DNA of 64,000 nucleotides from Psychrosphaera sp. B3R10 (GCF_018861025.1 NZ_JAHKQH010000008.1:62001-126000); one strand, 5' to 3'. Positions 1 through 10,497 are shown, counted from the first letter of the stretch. Numbers and translations are program-made. Notes: generated from the sequence alone by a model not told the origin.

Positions 1-635
1 TTTTGGAAGATCATAAAGCGGAAACAATTGAAGGTTTAGTTAAGGCCGTTAAGGAAGCTAAGTTAGAACTAGAAACAGACGATATCAAATTCCAATTGGC
101 ATCCGGGTCAGCAGGTGTAATGGCGGCGACAAATGAAGCGGTAGCAGCAGCCCAAACACCAATGATGTGGTATGTATACGGCGCTGTAATCATTTTATGT
201 CTAATCAGCTTTAGGTCGGTTAAAGCAACTATTTCTGTGGTCTTACCGTTATTTGTCGTGTCAACTTTAGCACAAGCATTGATGACCTATTTACAAATAG
301 GGCTAACTGTATCGACCATGCCGGTTATTGCGCTAGGGGTTGGTATTGGCGTTGACTATGGGATATACATTTTATCGACTATGGTTGAGTCATTACGTGC
401 GGGGCGGAATTTAACAGAATCTTACTTCTTAGCGTTAAAAGAACGTGGAAGCGCTGTTTTGTTTACTGGTTTGACGCTTGCTATTGGTGTGAGTACCTGG
501 GCATTCTCGGCGTTAAAATTCCAAGTAGATATGGGGATTTTGCTAACCTTTATGTTCTTGGTGAACATGCTAGGTGCGATAATCATACTTCCCGCGCTTG
601 CATCTCTGCTTTGGCGCAAAAAAAATCAAAAATAA
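1..635 (+). CDS. RND/MMPL-family exporter, C-terminal part (5' end outside window)
   Basis: This is the last ~210 residues of an inner-membrane RND-superfamily (MMPL-type) exporter, and the frame is open to the left edge. After a short periplasmic segment the protein has a block of hydrophobic helices. These include the glycine-rich ALGVGIGVDYGIYIL stretch, whose Asp-Tyr-Gly is typical of the proton-relay helix of this superfamily, and it ends in a basic tail (WRKKNQK). The family uses proton motive force to export lipids, hopanoids or other hydrophobic compounds; the substrate cannot be told from this fragment. A strong hairpin terminator follows the stop, so this is the last gene of its transcript. 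Confidence 0.85.
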   Translation, partial: LEDHKAETIEGLVKAVKEAKLELETDDIKFQLASGSAGVMAATNEAVAAAQTPMMWYVYGAVIILCLISFRSVKATISVVLPLFVVSTLAQALMTYLQIGLTVSTMPVIALGVGIGVDYGIYILSTMVESLRAGRNLTESYFLALKERGSAVLFTGLTLAIGVSTWAFSALKFQVDMGILLTFMFLVNMLGAIIILPALASLLWRKKNQK

Positions 636-665
636 TTTAGCACCTAAATGTGAATAATTAGTTAT

Positions 666-690
666 AAAAGCGGCGTAAAGCCGCTTTTTT
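666..690 (+). terminator. Rho-independent terminator after the RND exporter
   Basis: A 9-bp stem (AAAAGCGGC / GCCGCTTTT) with a 5-nt loop runs straight into a T-run. It separates the exporter from gdhB. Confidence 0.85.
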
Positions 691-858
691 ATTTAAAGCC
701 TCTGCATATCTTTCGATTTTAATTTAACTACTTGAATTTTCGCGGGTTAGACCACTAAAAATACACTTCATTTAGTGACAAAATAGGTCTACACTAATTG
801 TCGAAAACGATAAAAATAATAATATAAATAATCCCTACAACTCAATAAGGATACGGCA

Positions 859-3800
859 ATGACCTTGTTACGTAATTCCTCGTCTGTAATTTTAAAAAAC
901 GTATCAAAGCTAATCAGTGAAAAAGTAGCTGCTGAACGTCAAACGTTAGTCGAGAAATTTGCATCCATTTTATTCGAAAATCTGTCCAATGAGGATTTAG
1001 ACAAACGCATCGACGAAGATCTGTATGGCGCAGCTTTGAGCCTTTATAACGATTTTAGCGATACAAAGTCAGCAGAATCAACAATAAAAGTATTTAATCC
1101 AGAACTTGGCAATACCGGTTGGAGTTCTGAAAATACAATCGTGCAAATTGTCGTAGACGATTTACCATTTTTAGTCGACTCAGTTCGAATGACCTTAAAT
1201 CGATTAAATATCACTTCTCATTTATTATTGCACTCACCGATTAAAGTTAATCGAGATAAAAAGGGTGCGGTTGTAGAAATAGTCGATTTGAAAGATGCGA
1301 CTAAATCTACGAATACTCAAACGGTTTTCTTTATCGAGGTCGATCGTCAATCTGAACAAAAACAACTAGATGCATTAGCTGAAGAACTCAGTTCTGTATT
1401 ATCTGATGTCAGTATTGCAGTTGAAGATTGGAAACCAATTGAACAAAAATTGGCGCAATGTATTGATGAAGCTAAGAATGCAAAAATCAAAAATGAAGCA
1501 GGCAAACAAACTAGCCTGGAGTTTTTAGATTGGATAGCCGATCACAATTTTACCTTGATGGGGTATCGTGAATACACTGTGAAAGCGGTTAAAGGGGACT
1601 TTTCAATTAAAGGTGTGGACGAAACATCTCTTGGCTTAATGAAAAACCGAGCCAGTAGTGTTCGTCTGCTTAGTGAGCTTTCAGATGTTGCCCGTGCAGA
1701 AGCATTTTCAGATAATGTCTTAGTATTAACCAAAACCGATTCCAAGTCCCGCGTGCATCGTCCGGCCTATATGGATTATATCGGCATTAAAAAGTTTGAC
1801 GACGAGGGTAATGTTGTCGGTGAACATCGTTTTATCGGCTTATATGCTGCGAGTTTTTATAATTCCTCAGTGCAGGATATACCGTTGTTAAATATTAAGT
1901 TACAACGCATTACGGAAGGTAGCAGCTTTGCCGAGGGCAGCCACGCGCAAAAAGCATTGCTTAATGTTCTGGAAACGTATCCTCGTGACGAATTAATCCA
2001 AGCAAGTGATGAGCACTTAAGAGAAGTTGCATTAGGTGTTTTACAAATGCAAGAACGTGATATGACCAAGTTGTTTATCCGAAAAGATACCTATGGTCGC
2101 TTTTATTCTTGTATGGTGTTCGTGCGTCGGGAACGTTACAACACCGCGTTACGTCGAGATACGCAAGAGATTTTAAATAATGCACTAGGTAGCGATGGCT
2201 CTGTTGAATTTACCACATATTTCTCTGAGTCACCTTTAGCGCGAACACATTACATTGTTCACGCCACTGAAAAGGACATTGAATTAAACGTGAAAGATAT
2301 TGAAAACAACCTAATCGAAGCCGCAAAAACGTGGGAAGACAAACTCGCCACTGCGCTAACAAAAACTCACGGTAGTGCGAAAGGTCGTGAATTAGCAGCC
2401 CGTTACGCTAAAGCGTTTCCAAAAGGCTACAAAGAAGAAATTTTACCTTCTACCGCCACCGTCGATATTTCGTTCTTAGAAAAGCTAACCGACAACAATA
2501 AATTGGCAATGTTATTTTATCGTGCTCAGGAATCAGTTGATAAAAATGCGGTTCGATTAAGTCTTTTCCATAAAGACGAACCAATTCATTTGTCTGATGT
2601 ACTGCCTATTTTAGAAAACTTTGGTCTGCGAGTCATTGGTGAGACGCCATATGCTGTTGCTATGGAAACAGGTGTAAATTGGATCATGGACTTCACCATG
2701 ACACTCACTAATGCCGATAATAGTGATTTTGATTTAACTCGTGATTTATTCCAACAAGCATTTGCCGCGGTTTGGGAAAATAGATTAGAAAATGACGGTT
2801 TCAATCGACTCATTTTAGGGGCTAAATTAAGTGGCCGTGAAGCGTCAGTAATTCGTGCCTACGCAAAATATATGCGTCAAATTGGTGTTACCTTCTCACA
2901 AAGCTATATTGAATCGACCTTTGACCGCTACCCTAAAATTGCAGGTAAATTGGTTAAACTATTTGAACATAAATTTAATCCAACTAAACATAGTGTTAAA
3001 AAATATGAAAAGGCCAAAGATCAAATATTGGTCGACCTCGACAATGTCGCTAACTTAGATGACGATCGAATTATACGTCTTTACATCACTTTGATGGACG
3101 CAACTTTGCGTACTAACTTTTATCAAAATGATGAGCAGGGCAACATTAAACCTTATATTTCGTTTAAATTGTTACCTGAGCAAATTCCTGAAGTGCCATT
3201 GCCACGCCCGAAATTTGAGATATTTGTTTACAGTCCTCGTGTTGAAGGTGTGCATCTTCGAGGTGGTAAAGTCGCTCGTGGCGGTTTACGTTGGTCGGAC
3301 CGTATGGAAGATTTCCGAACGGAAGTGCTTGGCTTGGTAAAAGCACAACAAGTTAAAAATACAGTTATCGTGCCGAATGGCTCCAAAGGTGGGTTTGTTT
3401 GTAAACAACTGCCGACATCGGGAGGCCGTGATGCCTTTTTCACTGAAGGACAAGAATGTTATAAAACCTTTATAAGAGGTTTGTTAGATGTCACAGACAA
3501 CATAATTAAAGGTGAAGTTATCCCACCTAAAAGTGTGGTTCGTCATGATGAAGATGATACCTATTTAGTTGTTGCAGCCGATAAAGGTACCGCAACATTC
3601 TCAGATATCGCCAATGCAATTTCTGATGAATATAACTTCTGGTTAGGCGACGCTTTTGCTTCTGGCGGCAGTGTTGGTTATGACCACAAGAAAATGGGGA
3701 TCACCGCACGTGGTGCGTGGGAATCCGTTAAGCGCCATTTCCGCGAAATGGGTACCGATTGTCAAACAACTGATTTTACCTGTGTTGCAATTGGAGATAT

Positions 3801-5688
3801 GGCTGGAGACGTATTTGGTAATGGTATGCTGTTGTCTAAACATATCAGGTTACAAGTTGCGTTTAACCATATGCACATCTTTGTCGACCCGAATCCAGAT
3901 TCGGCTAGCACGTATGTCGAACGTGACCGTTTATTTAAATTACCTCGTTCATCATGGGAAGACTATGATAAATCGCTAATTTCTCAAGGTGGCGGGATTT
4001 TCTCAAGAAGCGCTAAGTCAATTCCACTTAGCCCTGAAATGAAAAAAATGTTGGGCACCAAAAAAGCATCAATGACCCCAACCGAATTAATGAAAGCGGC
4101 CTTACTAATGCCAGTGGACTTAATTTGGAATGGTGGTATCGGTACATACGTCAAAGCAAAATCTGAAAATGACGCTCAAGTTGGCGACAGAGCTAATGAC
4201 GCGTTACGTGTAAATGGTTCTGAGTTGCGCGCTAAGATATTTGGCGAAGGCGGTAACTTAGGTTTGACTCAGCTGGGTCGAATCGAATTTGCAGCGAGTG
4301 GCGGTAGGATCAATACAGACTTTGTAGATAATGTTGGTGGCGTGGATTGTTCTGATAACGAAGTAAATATCAAAATTTTACTCAATCAGCTTGTTAACGA
4401 AGGCGAGTTAACAAAGAAACATCGAGATCAAACGTTATATGAAATGACTGATGATGTTTCAAAAATTGTAATTCAAGATTGTTATCGTCAAACACATACA
4501 ATTTCGATTACTGAGCTAAAAGGGCAAAGTTTAGTTAAAGAACAACTTCGCTTTATCCATGCGTTAGAGAAAGCTGGCAAACTGGATCGCGAGTTGGAAT
4601 TTTTACCAAATGACGAAGAGGTTGCTGAGCGTCAAGCAAAAGGCGCCGGTTTCACGCGACCTGAGCTTGCTGTTTTAGTTGCTTACGGCAAAATGATATT
4701 AAAAGAACAATTTGCAATCGATGAAATAGATAGCAACCCATATTATAAAGATCTTTTAATTAATGCGTTCCCGCAACAATTGCAAACTAAGTACGAGATG
4801 CAGATCCAATCTCATCCGCTTCGTAAAGAAATTATCGCGACAAAATTAGCAAACGAAGTCGTAAATGACATGGGTTTAAACTTTGTTATTCGTATGCAAG
4901 AAGAAACGGGCGCGCCTGTAGATGAAGTCTTAACCTGTTATGTTATCGCTCGTGAAGTATTTGGTTTACAAGACGTTTGGGCAGAAATTGAGAAATTAGA
5001 TAATAAGATCCCTGCGATTGTTCAAACTGAAATGTTGCATCAAATGCGCCGTACGATTCGTCGTGCAGCTCGCTGGTTCTTGAGACATCGTAATAAGTCG
5101 CAAAATATAGCAGAGTCAATTTCCCTTTATAAACCTACATTTGAGAAAATGAACGGTAAGTTGGGCGATTACCTTGTTGAAAAAGAGAAAGGCATGTTGG
5201 TCTCTTTACAAAATGACTTTGAACGCGAAGGCGTTCCAACTCATATTGCGGCTTATGTAGCGCAATTGAGTTCAATCTTCTCTATTATGGATATTGCTGA
5301 TGTTGCACGAACAGCAGATCGAGAAGTAGAAGAAGTCGCAGCCTTGTATTACACCTTAGGTGCTGATATGGGATTACATTGGTTCTTAGACCAAATCACC
5401 AATCAAGCTGTTGGCAACCACTGGCAAGCCTTAGCTAGAGCGAGTTACCGCGAAGAGTTGGATTGGCAACAACGTGCATTAACTGGCGCTGTTATACACT
5501 TCGAAGAGTCAAATAAAAATACACTTGAAGTTTATGACAAATGGAAAGACGAATACAGTTCGATTCTAGCCCGTTGGCAGCAAATGATAGCTGAGTTTAA
5601 AACCTCGGACAGTCATGAGTTTGCTAAGTTCTCTGTAGCATTAAGAGAACTGATGTTGCTCAGCCATCATTGTGAAACGGCGGTTTAA
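859..5688 (+). CDS. gdhB: NAD-specific glutamate dehydrogenase, large (~180 kDa) type
   Basis: At 1609 residues this has the length and layout of the large bacterial NAD-glutamate dehydrogenases (about 1600 aa in Pseudomonas and Shewanella). It oxidises glutamate to 2-oxoglutarate plus ammonium and feeds amino-acid carbon into the TCA cycle. About 700 N-terminal residues form the regulatory ACT-like part. The catalytic core follows, with GGLRWSDR near residues 808-815, PNGSKGGFV near 838-846 (the lysine is the expected glutamate-binding residue), GDMAGDVFGNGM near 979-990 and the nucleotide-site GEGGNLGL near 1129. The ATG is preceded by AAGGA at good spacing. It is monocistronic between two terminators. 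No truncation or frameshift is seen. Confidence 0.96.
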   Translation: MTLLRNSSSVILKNVSKLISEKVAAERQTLVEKFASILFENLSNEDLDKRIDEDLYGAALSLYNDFSDTKSAESTIKVFNPELGNTGWSSENTIVQIVVDDLPFLVDSVRMTLNRLNITSHLLLHSPIKVNRDKKGAVVEIVDLKDATKSTNTQTVFFIEVDRQSEQKQLDALAEELSSVLSDVSIAVEDWKPIEQKLAQCIDEAKNAKIKNEAGKQTSLEFLDWIADHNFTLMGYREYTVKAVKGDFSIKGVDETSLGLMKNRASSVRLLSELSDVARAEAFSDNVLVLTKTDSKSRVHRPAYMDYIGIKKFDDEGNVVGEHRFIGLYAASFYNSSVQDIPLLNIKLQRITEGSSFAEGSHAQKALLNVLETYPRDELIQASDEHLREVALGVLQMQERDMTKLFIRKDTYGRFYSCMVFVRRERYNTALRRDTQEILNNALGSDGSVEFTTYFSESPLARTHYIVHATEKDIELNVKDIENNLIEAAKTWEDKLATALTKTHGSAKGRELAARYAKAFPKGYKEEILPSTATVDISFLEKLTDNNKLAMLFYRAQESVDKNAVRLSLFHKDEPIHLSDVLPILENFGLRVIGETPYAVAMETGVNWIMDFTMTLTNADNSDFDLTRDLFQQAFAAVWENRLENDGFNRLILGAKLSGREASVIRAYAKYMRQIGVTFSQSYIESTFDRYPKIAGKLVKLFEHKFNPTKHSVKKYEKAKDQILVDLDNVANLDDDRIIRLYITLMDATLRTNFYQNDEQGNIKPYISFKLLPEQIPEVPLPRPKFEIFVYSPRVEGVHLRGGKVARGGLRWSDRMEDFRTEVLGLVKAQQVKNTVIVPNGSKGGFVCKQLPTSGGRDAFFTEGQECYKTFIRGLLDVTDNIIKGEVIPPKSVVRHDEDDTYLVVAADKGTATFSDIANAISDEYNFWLGDAFASGGSVGYDHKKMGITARGAWESVKRHFREMGTDCQTTDFTCVAIGDMAGDVFGNGMLLSKHIRLQVAFNHMHIFVDPNPDSASTYVERDRLFKLPRSSWEDYDKSLISQGGGIFSRSAKSIPLSPEMKKMLGTKKASMTPTELMKAALLMPVDLIWNGGIGTYVKAKSENDAQVGDRANDALRVNGSELRAKIFGEGGNLGLTQLGRIEFAASGGRINTDFVDNVGGVDCSDNEVNIKILLNQLVNEGELTKKHRDQTLYEMTDDVSKIVIQDCYRQTHTISITELKGQSLVKEQLRFIHALEKAGKLDRELEFLPNDEEVAERQAKGAGFTRPELAVLVAYGKMILKEQFAIDEIDSNPYYKDLLINAFPQQLQTKYEMQIQSHPLRKEIIATKLANEVVNDMGLNFVIRMQEETGAPVDEVLTCYVIAREVFGLQDVWAEIEKLDNKIPAIVQTEMLHQMRRTIRRAARWFLRHRNKSQNIAESISLYKPTFEKMNGKLGDYLVEKEKGMLVSLQNDFEREGVPTHIAAYVAQLSSIFSIMDIADVARTADREVEEVAALYYTLGADMGLHWFLDQITNQAVGNHWQALARASYREELDWQQRALTGAVIHFEESNKNTLEVYDKWKDEYSSILARWQQMIAEFKTSDSHEFAKFSVALRELMLLSHHCETAV

Positions 5689-5713
5689 ATTTATCGTTAA
5701 GTAACATACACTA

Positions 5714-5737
5714 CGCCCCGAAATTCGGGGCGTTTTT
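5714..5737 (+). terminator. Rho-independent terminator after gdhB
   Basis: CGCCCCG AAATT CGGGGCG followed by TTTTT, 26 bases after the gdhB stop and before the pyrD ribosome-binding site. Confidence 0.9.
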
Positions 5738-5754
5738 ATATTTAAGGGGATCTG

Positions 5755-6762
5755 ATGTTTTACCAATTAGCCAAGAGATTTATGTTCAGCCGTGACGCGG
5801 AATGGGCGCATGAATTTGCATTAAAAAACTTGAAACGATTTGCAAATACACCTGCATCTTTGGTTTGGAAACAAAATCTCCCAGAAAAACCAGTAAAGTT
5901 GTTAGGCTTAACCTTCCCTAATCCTGTTGGATTAGCAGCAGGGTTAGATAAAAACGGTGAGTGTATCGATGCGTTAGGACAAATGGGATTTGGATTTATT
6001 GAAATCGGTACAGTAACACCTGTCGGCCAACCCGGTAATCCTAAACCACGGATGTTCAGGATCACTGAAAAAAATGCCATTATTAATCGAATGGGTTTTA
6101 ATAATCATGGTGTCGATAACCTAATTAAAAATGTTCGAAATAAAAAATACAAAGGTATTTTGGGCATTAATATCGGTAAAAATAAAGATACGCCGAACGA
6201 GAAAGGGCATGAAGATTATGTTGCTTGCCTCGAAAAAGTCTACCCATACGCGGATTATATTACGGTAAATATTTCATCGCCGAATACCCCAGGTTTAAGA
6301 GATCTGCAGTTTGGTGATTCTCTCGAAGTATTATTAGCGGCAGTTAAAAATAGACAACTCGAGCTACAAGCAGAGCACCATAAATATGTTCCTATCTTAG
6401 TAAAGATTGCGCCAGATATGGACAAGATAGCAGTTGAACAAGTTGTGGATTGTATCGTTACACAGGGTATGGATGGCATAATTGCCACCAATACGACATT
6501 GTCGCGCGAAGCGGTTGCTGGATTAGAACATGCAGACGAAGCCGGTGGTTTAAGTGGTGACCCTGTTCGTGATGTGAGTACCGACGTTATAAAAATGATC
6601 AGAGCAATTAATCGAGATATTCCTATTATAGGGGTTGGTGGCATAAACGGACTAGAAGCGGCTAAAGAAAAACTGGATGCCGGCGCAAGTTTGGTTCAGG
6701 TCTATAGCAACTTTATTTACCAAGGTCCGAAACTCATAAAGGACATAGTAACGGGTTTGTAA
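5755..6762 (+). CDS. pyrD: Dihydroorotate dehydrogenase (quinone), class 2
   Basis: This FMN enzyme oxidises dihydroorotate to orotate in pyrimidine synthesis and passes electrons to membrane quinones. The length (335 aa) matches class 2 enzymes. The N-terminal amphipathic helix ([23 protein letters not shown]) is the membrane-association and quinone-tunnel segment. [11 protein letters not shown] is the FMN-binding loop, [11 protein letters not shown] near residue 172 carries the class 2 catalytic serine, and GVGGING is the phosphate-binding loop near the C-terminus. A strong AAGGGGA ribosome-binding site precedes the ATG. The next gene is zapC, as in Escherichia coli, so the order is ancestral. 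Confidence 0.96.
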   Translation: MFYQLAKRFMFSRDAEWAHEFALKNLKRFANTPASLVWKQNLPEKPVKLLGLTFPNPVGLAAGLDKNGECIDALGQMGFGFIEIGTVTPVGQPGNPKPRMFRITEKNAIINRMGFNNHGVDNLIKNVRNKKYKGILGINIGKNKDTPNEKGHEDYVACLEKVYPYADYITVNISSPNTPGLRDLQFGDSLEVLLAAVKNRQLELQAEHHKYVPILVKIAPDMDKIAVEQVVDCIVTQGMDGIIATNTTLSREAVAGLEHADEAGGLSGDPVRDVSTDVIKMIRAINRDIPIIGVGGINGLEAAKEKLDAGASLVQVYSNFIYQGPKLIKDIVTGL

Positions 6763-6835
6763 TTGTTGAGAAACTTGCCCTTATTAATTGTGTCAGTTAA
6801 ATTGGTGATTGAGAGTTTAATAAGGGTAAATTCAT

Positions 6836-7372
6836 TTGCAAAATGTAGCGAACAACGGTGTTAATTGGTGGTGGCATTTGTCTCCCAACGATCGTCAGTT
6901 GATATTACATTTGTCGTCAGAGATTGGCTTCCCGACAGGTTTCAAATTAGACAGCTTGGTAGAGAAAATCACTGATGGCATGCCATTTTCGACATCGGAT
7001 GCAGAAGTTTACAGTGGCTTTTGTGAGTTATTTTCTCAAATGGACTTTAATGCGGAACAGCGCTTTAAACTTGCCATCTTTGCCACTGTCGGCACCTTAT
7101 ATATCAAACCAATGGCGGCTAAGAGTTGGTATTTTAGATTTGCCAAAAGTCCAACTAGAACAATTAAACCTCGTCAGTTGGTCAAGCTAAGTGCCTATGA
7201 CAGTGCTGTTTATATTGTGTTAACGATTGAAGACAATGCTTCTTATGTGATGTTGATTAGTGAACGTCATAATTTAAATGAGACAAAAGATATTAAGCGT
7301 GGTCATGTTATTAAAGTCCATAACGATAGATTGACTCCCGTTGATTTCAAATTACAGGGTGACCAATTATGA
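6836..7372 (+). CDS. zapC: Cell-division protein ZapC
   Basis: This small cytoplasmic protein binds FtsZ and promotes lateral bundling of protofilaments at the Z-ring. The call rests on the length (178 aa; E. coli ZapC 180), the WWWHL start, the internal [13 protein letters not shown] segment (matching the KP..PKSW(H/Y)F core of the family) and the position directly after pyrD. The start is a TTG preceded by AAGGG about 10 bases upstream. The stop overlaps the deoB start as ATGA, so the two genes are probably translationally coupled. Similarity to known ZapC is weak outside the core motif. Confidence 0.8.
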   Translation: MQNVANNGVNWWWHLSPNDRQLILHLSSEIGFPTGFKLDSLVEKITDGMPFSTSDAEVYSGFCELFSQMDFNAEQRFKLAIFATVGTLYIKPMAAKSWYFRFAKSPTRTIKPRQLVKLSAYDSAVYIVLTIEDNASYVMLISERHNLNETKDIKRGHVIKVHNDRLTPVDFKLQGDQL

Positions 7373-8580
7373 CAAGAGCAATTATTTTAGTCGCTGATAG
7401 TTTAGGCGTAGGCCAAGCGCCGGATGCAGAAGCGTTTGGTGACGCAGGGGCAAATACGTTCCACCATATCGTCCAGCATATGGATAAAATCGGCGATCCG
7501 ATAAAGCTTCCAAATTTACAAAAAATGGGCATGTTTAACATTTGCGCTGAAGCCAATAATGTTACCTACCCAAATCTACCTGAAGTCGACCTGATTGCTT
7601 CTTATGGTTATATGGCTGAAATTTCTTCAGGCAAAGATACGCCAAGTGGTCATTGGGAGATGGCAGGCGTACCTGTGTTGTTTGAATGGGGGTATTTCAA
7701 AGAAAAACAAAATAGCTTTCCGCAGCACATAATTGACCAAATTTGCCATGAAGCGGGCGTGGATGGCATTTTGGCTAATCGCCATGCGCCGGGGACAGAT
7801 GTGTTAACTTGGTTTGGTGAAGAACATATCAACACGCTAAAGCCCATCTGTTATACCTCTGTCGACAGTGTTTTCCAAGTTGCTGCTCATGAAGAGCATT
7901 TTGGATTAGAGCGATTATATGACTTTTGTTTGGTGGCTAGACGGGTTTTAGATGAACACAATATCGGGCGGGTAATTGCTCGACCATTTGTAGGTGAAGA
8001 CGTTAACACGTTTAAACGTACCGGAAATCGTAAAGATTTTTCAGTGTTACCACCGGCACCGACAGTGTTAGATAAGTTGTTTGACGCTGGCGGAGACGTG
8101 ATCAGTATTGGAAAAATAGCAGATATTTATGCAGACCAAGGTATCACTGCAAAATACAAAGCGACAGGTTTGGAAGCTTTGATTGATAAAACAATTGAAC
8201 AAATAAAGTCGACTGCAACAGAACAAACAATCATATTCACCAATTTAGTTAACTTTGACCAAGATTATGGTCACCGTCGAGATATTGTAGGATATGCCAA
8301 AGCACTGGAGTATTTTGACTCACGGATCCCTGAGTTATTGGCCTGTTTAACCAAACAAGATGTTTTGTACATAACAGCTGACCATGGTTGCGATCCGACT
8401 TGGCCAGGTACGGACCATACCCGCGAATATGTCCCTGTGATTGCCTATGGGCCTTCAATAAACGCGGTTAATTTAGGTGAGCGAAGTACGTTTGCTGATT
8501 TGGGACAAACACTGAGTAAACAATTTGGTTTAGCGCAGCTGGATTACGGAACGTCATTTTGGACGGATATATCAAAATAA
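7369..8580 (+). CDS. deoB: Phosphopentomutase
   Basis: This alkaline-phosphatase-superfamily mutase interconverts ribose/deoxyribose 1-phosphate and 5-phosphate, linking nucleoside salvage to central metabolism. Visible marks are the N-terminal metal site in [14 protein letters not shown], the [15 protein letters not shown] segment carrying the phospho-acceptor threonine, and the C-terminal metal ligands in [19 protein letters not shown]. The length (403 aa) is normal. Its ATG overlaps the zapC stop by 4 bases. The other deoxyribonucleoside genes (PNP and deoC) lie about 54 kb away at 62.2-63.8 kb, so there is no single deo operon here. Confidence 0.96.
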   Translation: MTRAIILVADSLGVGQAPDAEAFGDAGANTFHHIVQHMDKIGDPIKLPNLQKMGMFNICAEANNVTYPNLPEVDLIASYGYMAEISSGKDTPSGHWEMAGVPVLFEWGYFKEKQNSFPQHIIDQICHEAGVDGILANRHAPGTDVLTWFGEEHINTLKPICYTSVDSVFQVAAHEEHFGLERLYDFCLVARRVLDEHNIGRVIARPFVGEDVNTFKRTGNRKDFSVLPPAPTVLDKLFDAGGDVISIGKIADIYADQGITAKYKATGLEALIDKTIEQIKSTATEQTIIFTNLVNFDQDYGHRRDIVGYAKALEYFDSRIPELLACLTKQDVLYITADHGCDPTWPGTDHTREYVPVIAYGPSINAVNLGERSTFADLGQTLSKQFGLAQLDYGTSFWTDISK

Positions 8581-8602
8581 TTTTAAATAAAGGATAAATA
8601 TC

Positions 8603-9265
8603 GTGATGAGAATATTACTATGCATACTTATTAGCGTAATGGTTATCGCTTGTGCAGGTAAAGAACAACTGCCTCCACAACAAAAGGACGTTAATTTAAT
8701 CAAAGTGATGTTAACAGGTGAAGGGAATAGTCAAAATGAACCCATGCTAATTTCTACACCGGCTCAAATTGAACAGATTATTAGTTTTATTAATAGTCAT
8801 AGTAAAGGCTGGAAACAGCCGTTTTCAGACACAATTGAAGGCGATGTATATTTAACCTTGTACCGAGATGAAAGATTTGTTGGAAATTTTTACGTTGGTG
8901 ATGATTTTTTTGGTCGTGATTACGGCAGTCCATGGGTACAAGATGCAAGCCAGTTAGAAGTGACCAAGTTTTTAGCAATAGTTGGTATTGAAACCAACAA
9001 TCTAAACATTTCAGGCCGTTGCAGTCCCGCCCAAATGAAAACCTTGAATCAATTGGTAATGGGCCAAAAGTTAGTATCAAATACCATTTCGAAAAAAGCG
9101 TTTGTAGAATTCAAATCCCATTACCCGAATTGGTGTGAAACTCAAGTGTCGCAACAAACGTATAAAATTTACACTTCGGACACTTCACGCAATAAAATTA
9201 TTGTCGAGCAAGTAAAAGAAGACAAAGATAACGGTTATTTTGGTCCATTCAAACTGAGTAAGTAA
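8603..9265 (+). CDS. Putative lipoprotein of unknown function
   Basis: 220 residues with a type II signal peptide: a basic start, a hydrophobic run and the lipobox VIAC, with the acylated cysteine near residue 17-18. After that there are no recognisable domains, only a soluble alpha/beta-looking protein with two further cysteines (GRCSP and NWCET) that could form a disulfide in the periplasm. I do not recognise the family. GTG at 8603 fits the AAGGA best; ATG at 8606 is the alternative. It follows deoB by 22 bases and is followed by a terminator, so it may be the tail of a pyrD-zapC-deoB transcript. Confidence 0.6.
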   Translation: MMRILLCILISVMVIACAGKEQLPPQQKDVNLIKVMLTGEGNSQNEPMLISTPAQIEQIISFINSHSKGWKQPFSDTIEGDVYLTLYRDERFVGNFYVGDDFFGRDYGSPWVQDASQLEVTKFLAIVGIETNNLNISGRCSPAQMKTLNQLVMGQKLVSNTISKKAFVEFKSHYPNWCETQVSQQTYKIYTSDTSRNKIIVEQVKEDKDNGYFGPFKLSK

Positions 9266-9327
9266 AATTCTAGTCGATAATATAGGCCGTCAGTCATATT
9301 ACCGAATATCAATATAAGAATATAAAA

Positions 9328-9361
9328 ACACAGTAAATAAATGCGTTTACTGTGTTTTTTT
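9328..9361 (+). terminator. Rho-independent terminator after the lipoprotein gene
   Basis: Arms ACACAGTAAA and TTTACTGTGT with an 8-nt loop, followed by a T-run. A-residues on the 5' side mean it may also work on the minus strand. Confidence 0.85.
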
Positions 9362-9442
9362 GTAAGAGATAAAAAATAACAACCTTTGATAATAGTTTTA
9401 ACTGGCAAGCACATTATTTCAATGCAGAGAGGATTGGCTTTA

Positions 9443-9775
9443 GTGGACAAAACAAGTACAAAAACAAATGCCTATTTTAGGTTTTTAAGTTTGAATAAAC
9501 TACAGGCATTTACTTTGGCGCGTGAGGTAATTGGGGCAAGTTATGAAACACAGGGCGTTGAAAATCGATTTGTAGGTTTGGTCCCTTTGACAGGTATGAG
9601 CTTAGATGACATTAATGACTTTTATGTCAGACAAAGGATCGAATTAGAGCAATGCGATATTTTAGTGTCGGCGCAGACCAACGTTGAAAATTTGGAACAT
9701 GAGGCCCCAGAAATTGTGAATCGTATGCTCAAGTACATTGATTGTAAATTACGCTTTTCGGTGACGAAGGCATAA
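9443..9775 (+). CDS. Small protein of unknown function
   Basis: A 110-residue, probably cytoplasmic protein with no signal peptide or membrane segment. The frame can be extended upstream, but GTG at 9443 has an excellent AGAGAGGA ribosome-binding site 9 bases away, so I place the start there. The C-terminal half looks mixed helical and has one D-Y-V-R-Q-R-I run and two cysteines. No family is recognised. It sits alone between a terminator and the GNAT gene, 59 bases before the latter, and could be co-transcribed with it. Confidence 0.5.
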   Translation: MDKTSTKTNAYFRFLSLNKLQAFTLAREVIGASYETQGVENRFVGLVPLTGMSLDDINDFYVRQRIELEQCDILVSAQTNVENLEHEAPEIVNRMLKYIDCKLRFSVTKA

Positions 9776-9834
9776 TTTGCTTTAAACCAGATGTTCAAGG
9801 GTTTTTGACATTAATTGAGAGTTTAGGAAGATAA

Positions 9835-10392
9835 ATGCACGTATTAATTCATTCACCAAATGGCTACCCATTTACACTTCGTTCACTGGTTAAAAATGAT
9901 TCCGGAATTTTAGGTGAATTTTTTGAATCGCTTTCTCCGCAAACGCGATCAAAGTTTGGTCCACATCCTCTAGACAGAGAATATGCAAAATACGTGATCT
10001 GTAAAAACATCGATGTGGACAATGTTTCACGTTTTATCATCGTTACTGAAACCCAAGTTGTTGGTTATTTTATTGTTGATTTTAATGAATACCCCAACGA
10101 AGGCAGTCGTTATTCAAGTTATGGTATTGAGCTCGATTTTGCATTAGATCCAGTATTTGCCCCTTGTATCCACGATAACTATCAAGGACAGGGCCTGGCA
10201 AGTCTGGGGTTGGACGCATTGTTGCGCTATTTTGACAAGTCAAAAATTAGGAGTTTAGTGCTAATGGGCGGAACTCAAGAGCCAAATTTATTGGCCCGCA
10301 ACTTATATAAAAAGTTTGGTTTTGTCGAAATCGGTGAATTTTATACTGATTATAATCGTTTAAATAATGTCGATATGCGACTTGTGCGCTAA
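9835..10392 (+). CDS. GNAT-family N-acetyltransferase
   Basis: A 185-residue protein with the GNAT fold. The acetyl-CoA pyrophosphate loop (motif A) is visible as NYQGQGLAS (the Q-x-x-G-x-G/A pattern), followed by the B-motif region ARNLYKKFGFVEIGE that is typical of the C-terminal half. The family transfers acetyl groups to small amines, protein N-termini or antibiotics; this substrate is unknown. The ATG follows AGGAAGATAA. Confidence 0.85.
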   Translation: MHVLIHSPNGYPFTLRSLVKNDSGILGEFFESLSPQTRSKFGPHPLDREYAKYVICKNIDVDNVSRFIIVTETQVVGYFIVDFNEYPNEGSRYSSYGIELDFALDPVFAPCIHDNYQGQGLASLGLDALLRYFDKSKIRSLVLMGGTQEPNLLARNLYKKFGFVEIGEFYTDYNRLNNVDMRLVR

Positions 10393-10497
10393 TCACCACT
10401 GTCTAAAATATTAGTTATGTGACAACTAAAAGTGTTTAAAGATAAAAGCGTTAGAAAATGAGAGTCAGCGCCAAATTAATTGTTTATTTTAATGGGG

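Noticed and set aside
6255-6644. Long minus-strand frame inside pyrD
   Set aside because: It lies entirely in a well-conserved gene and has no independent start signal.
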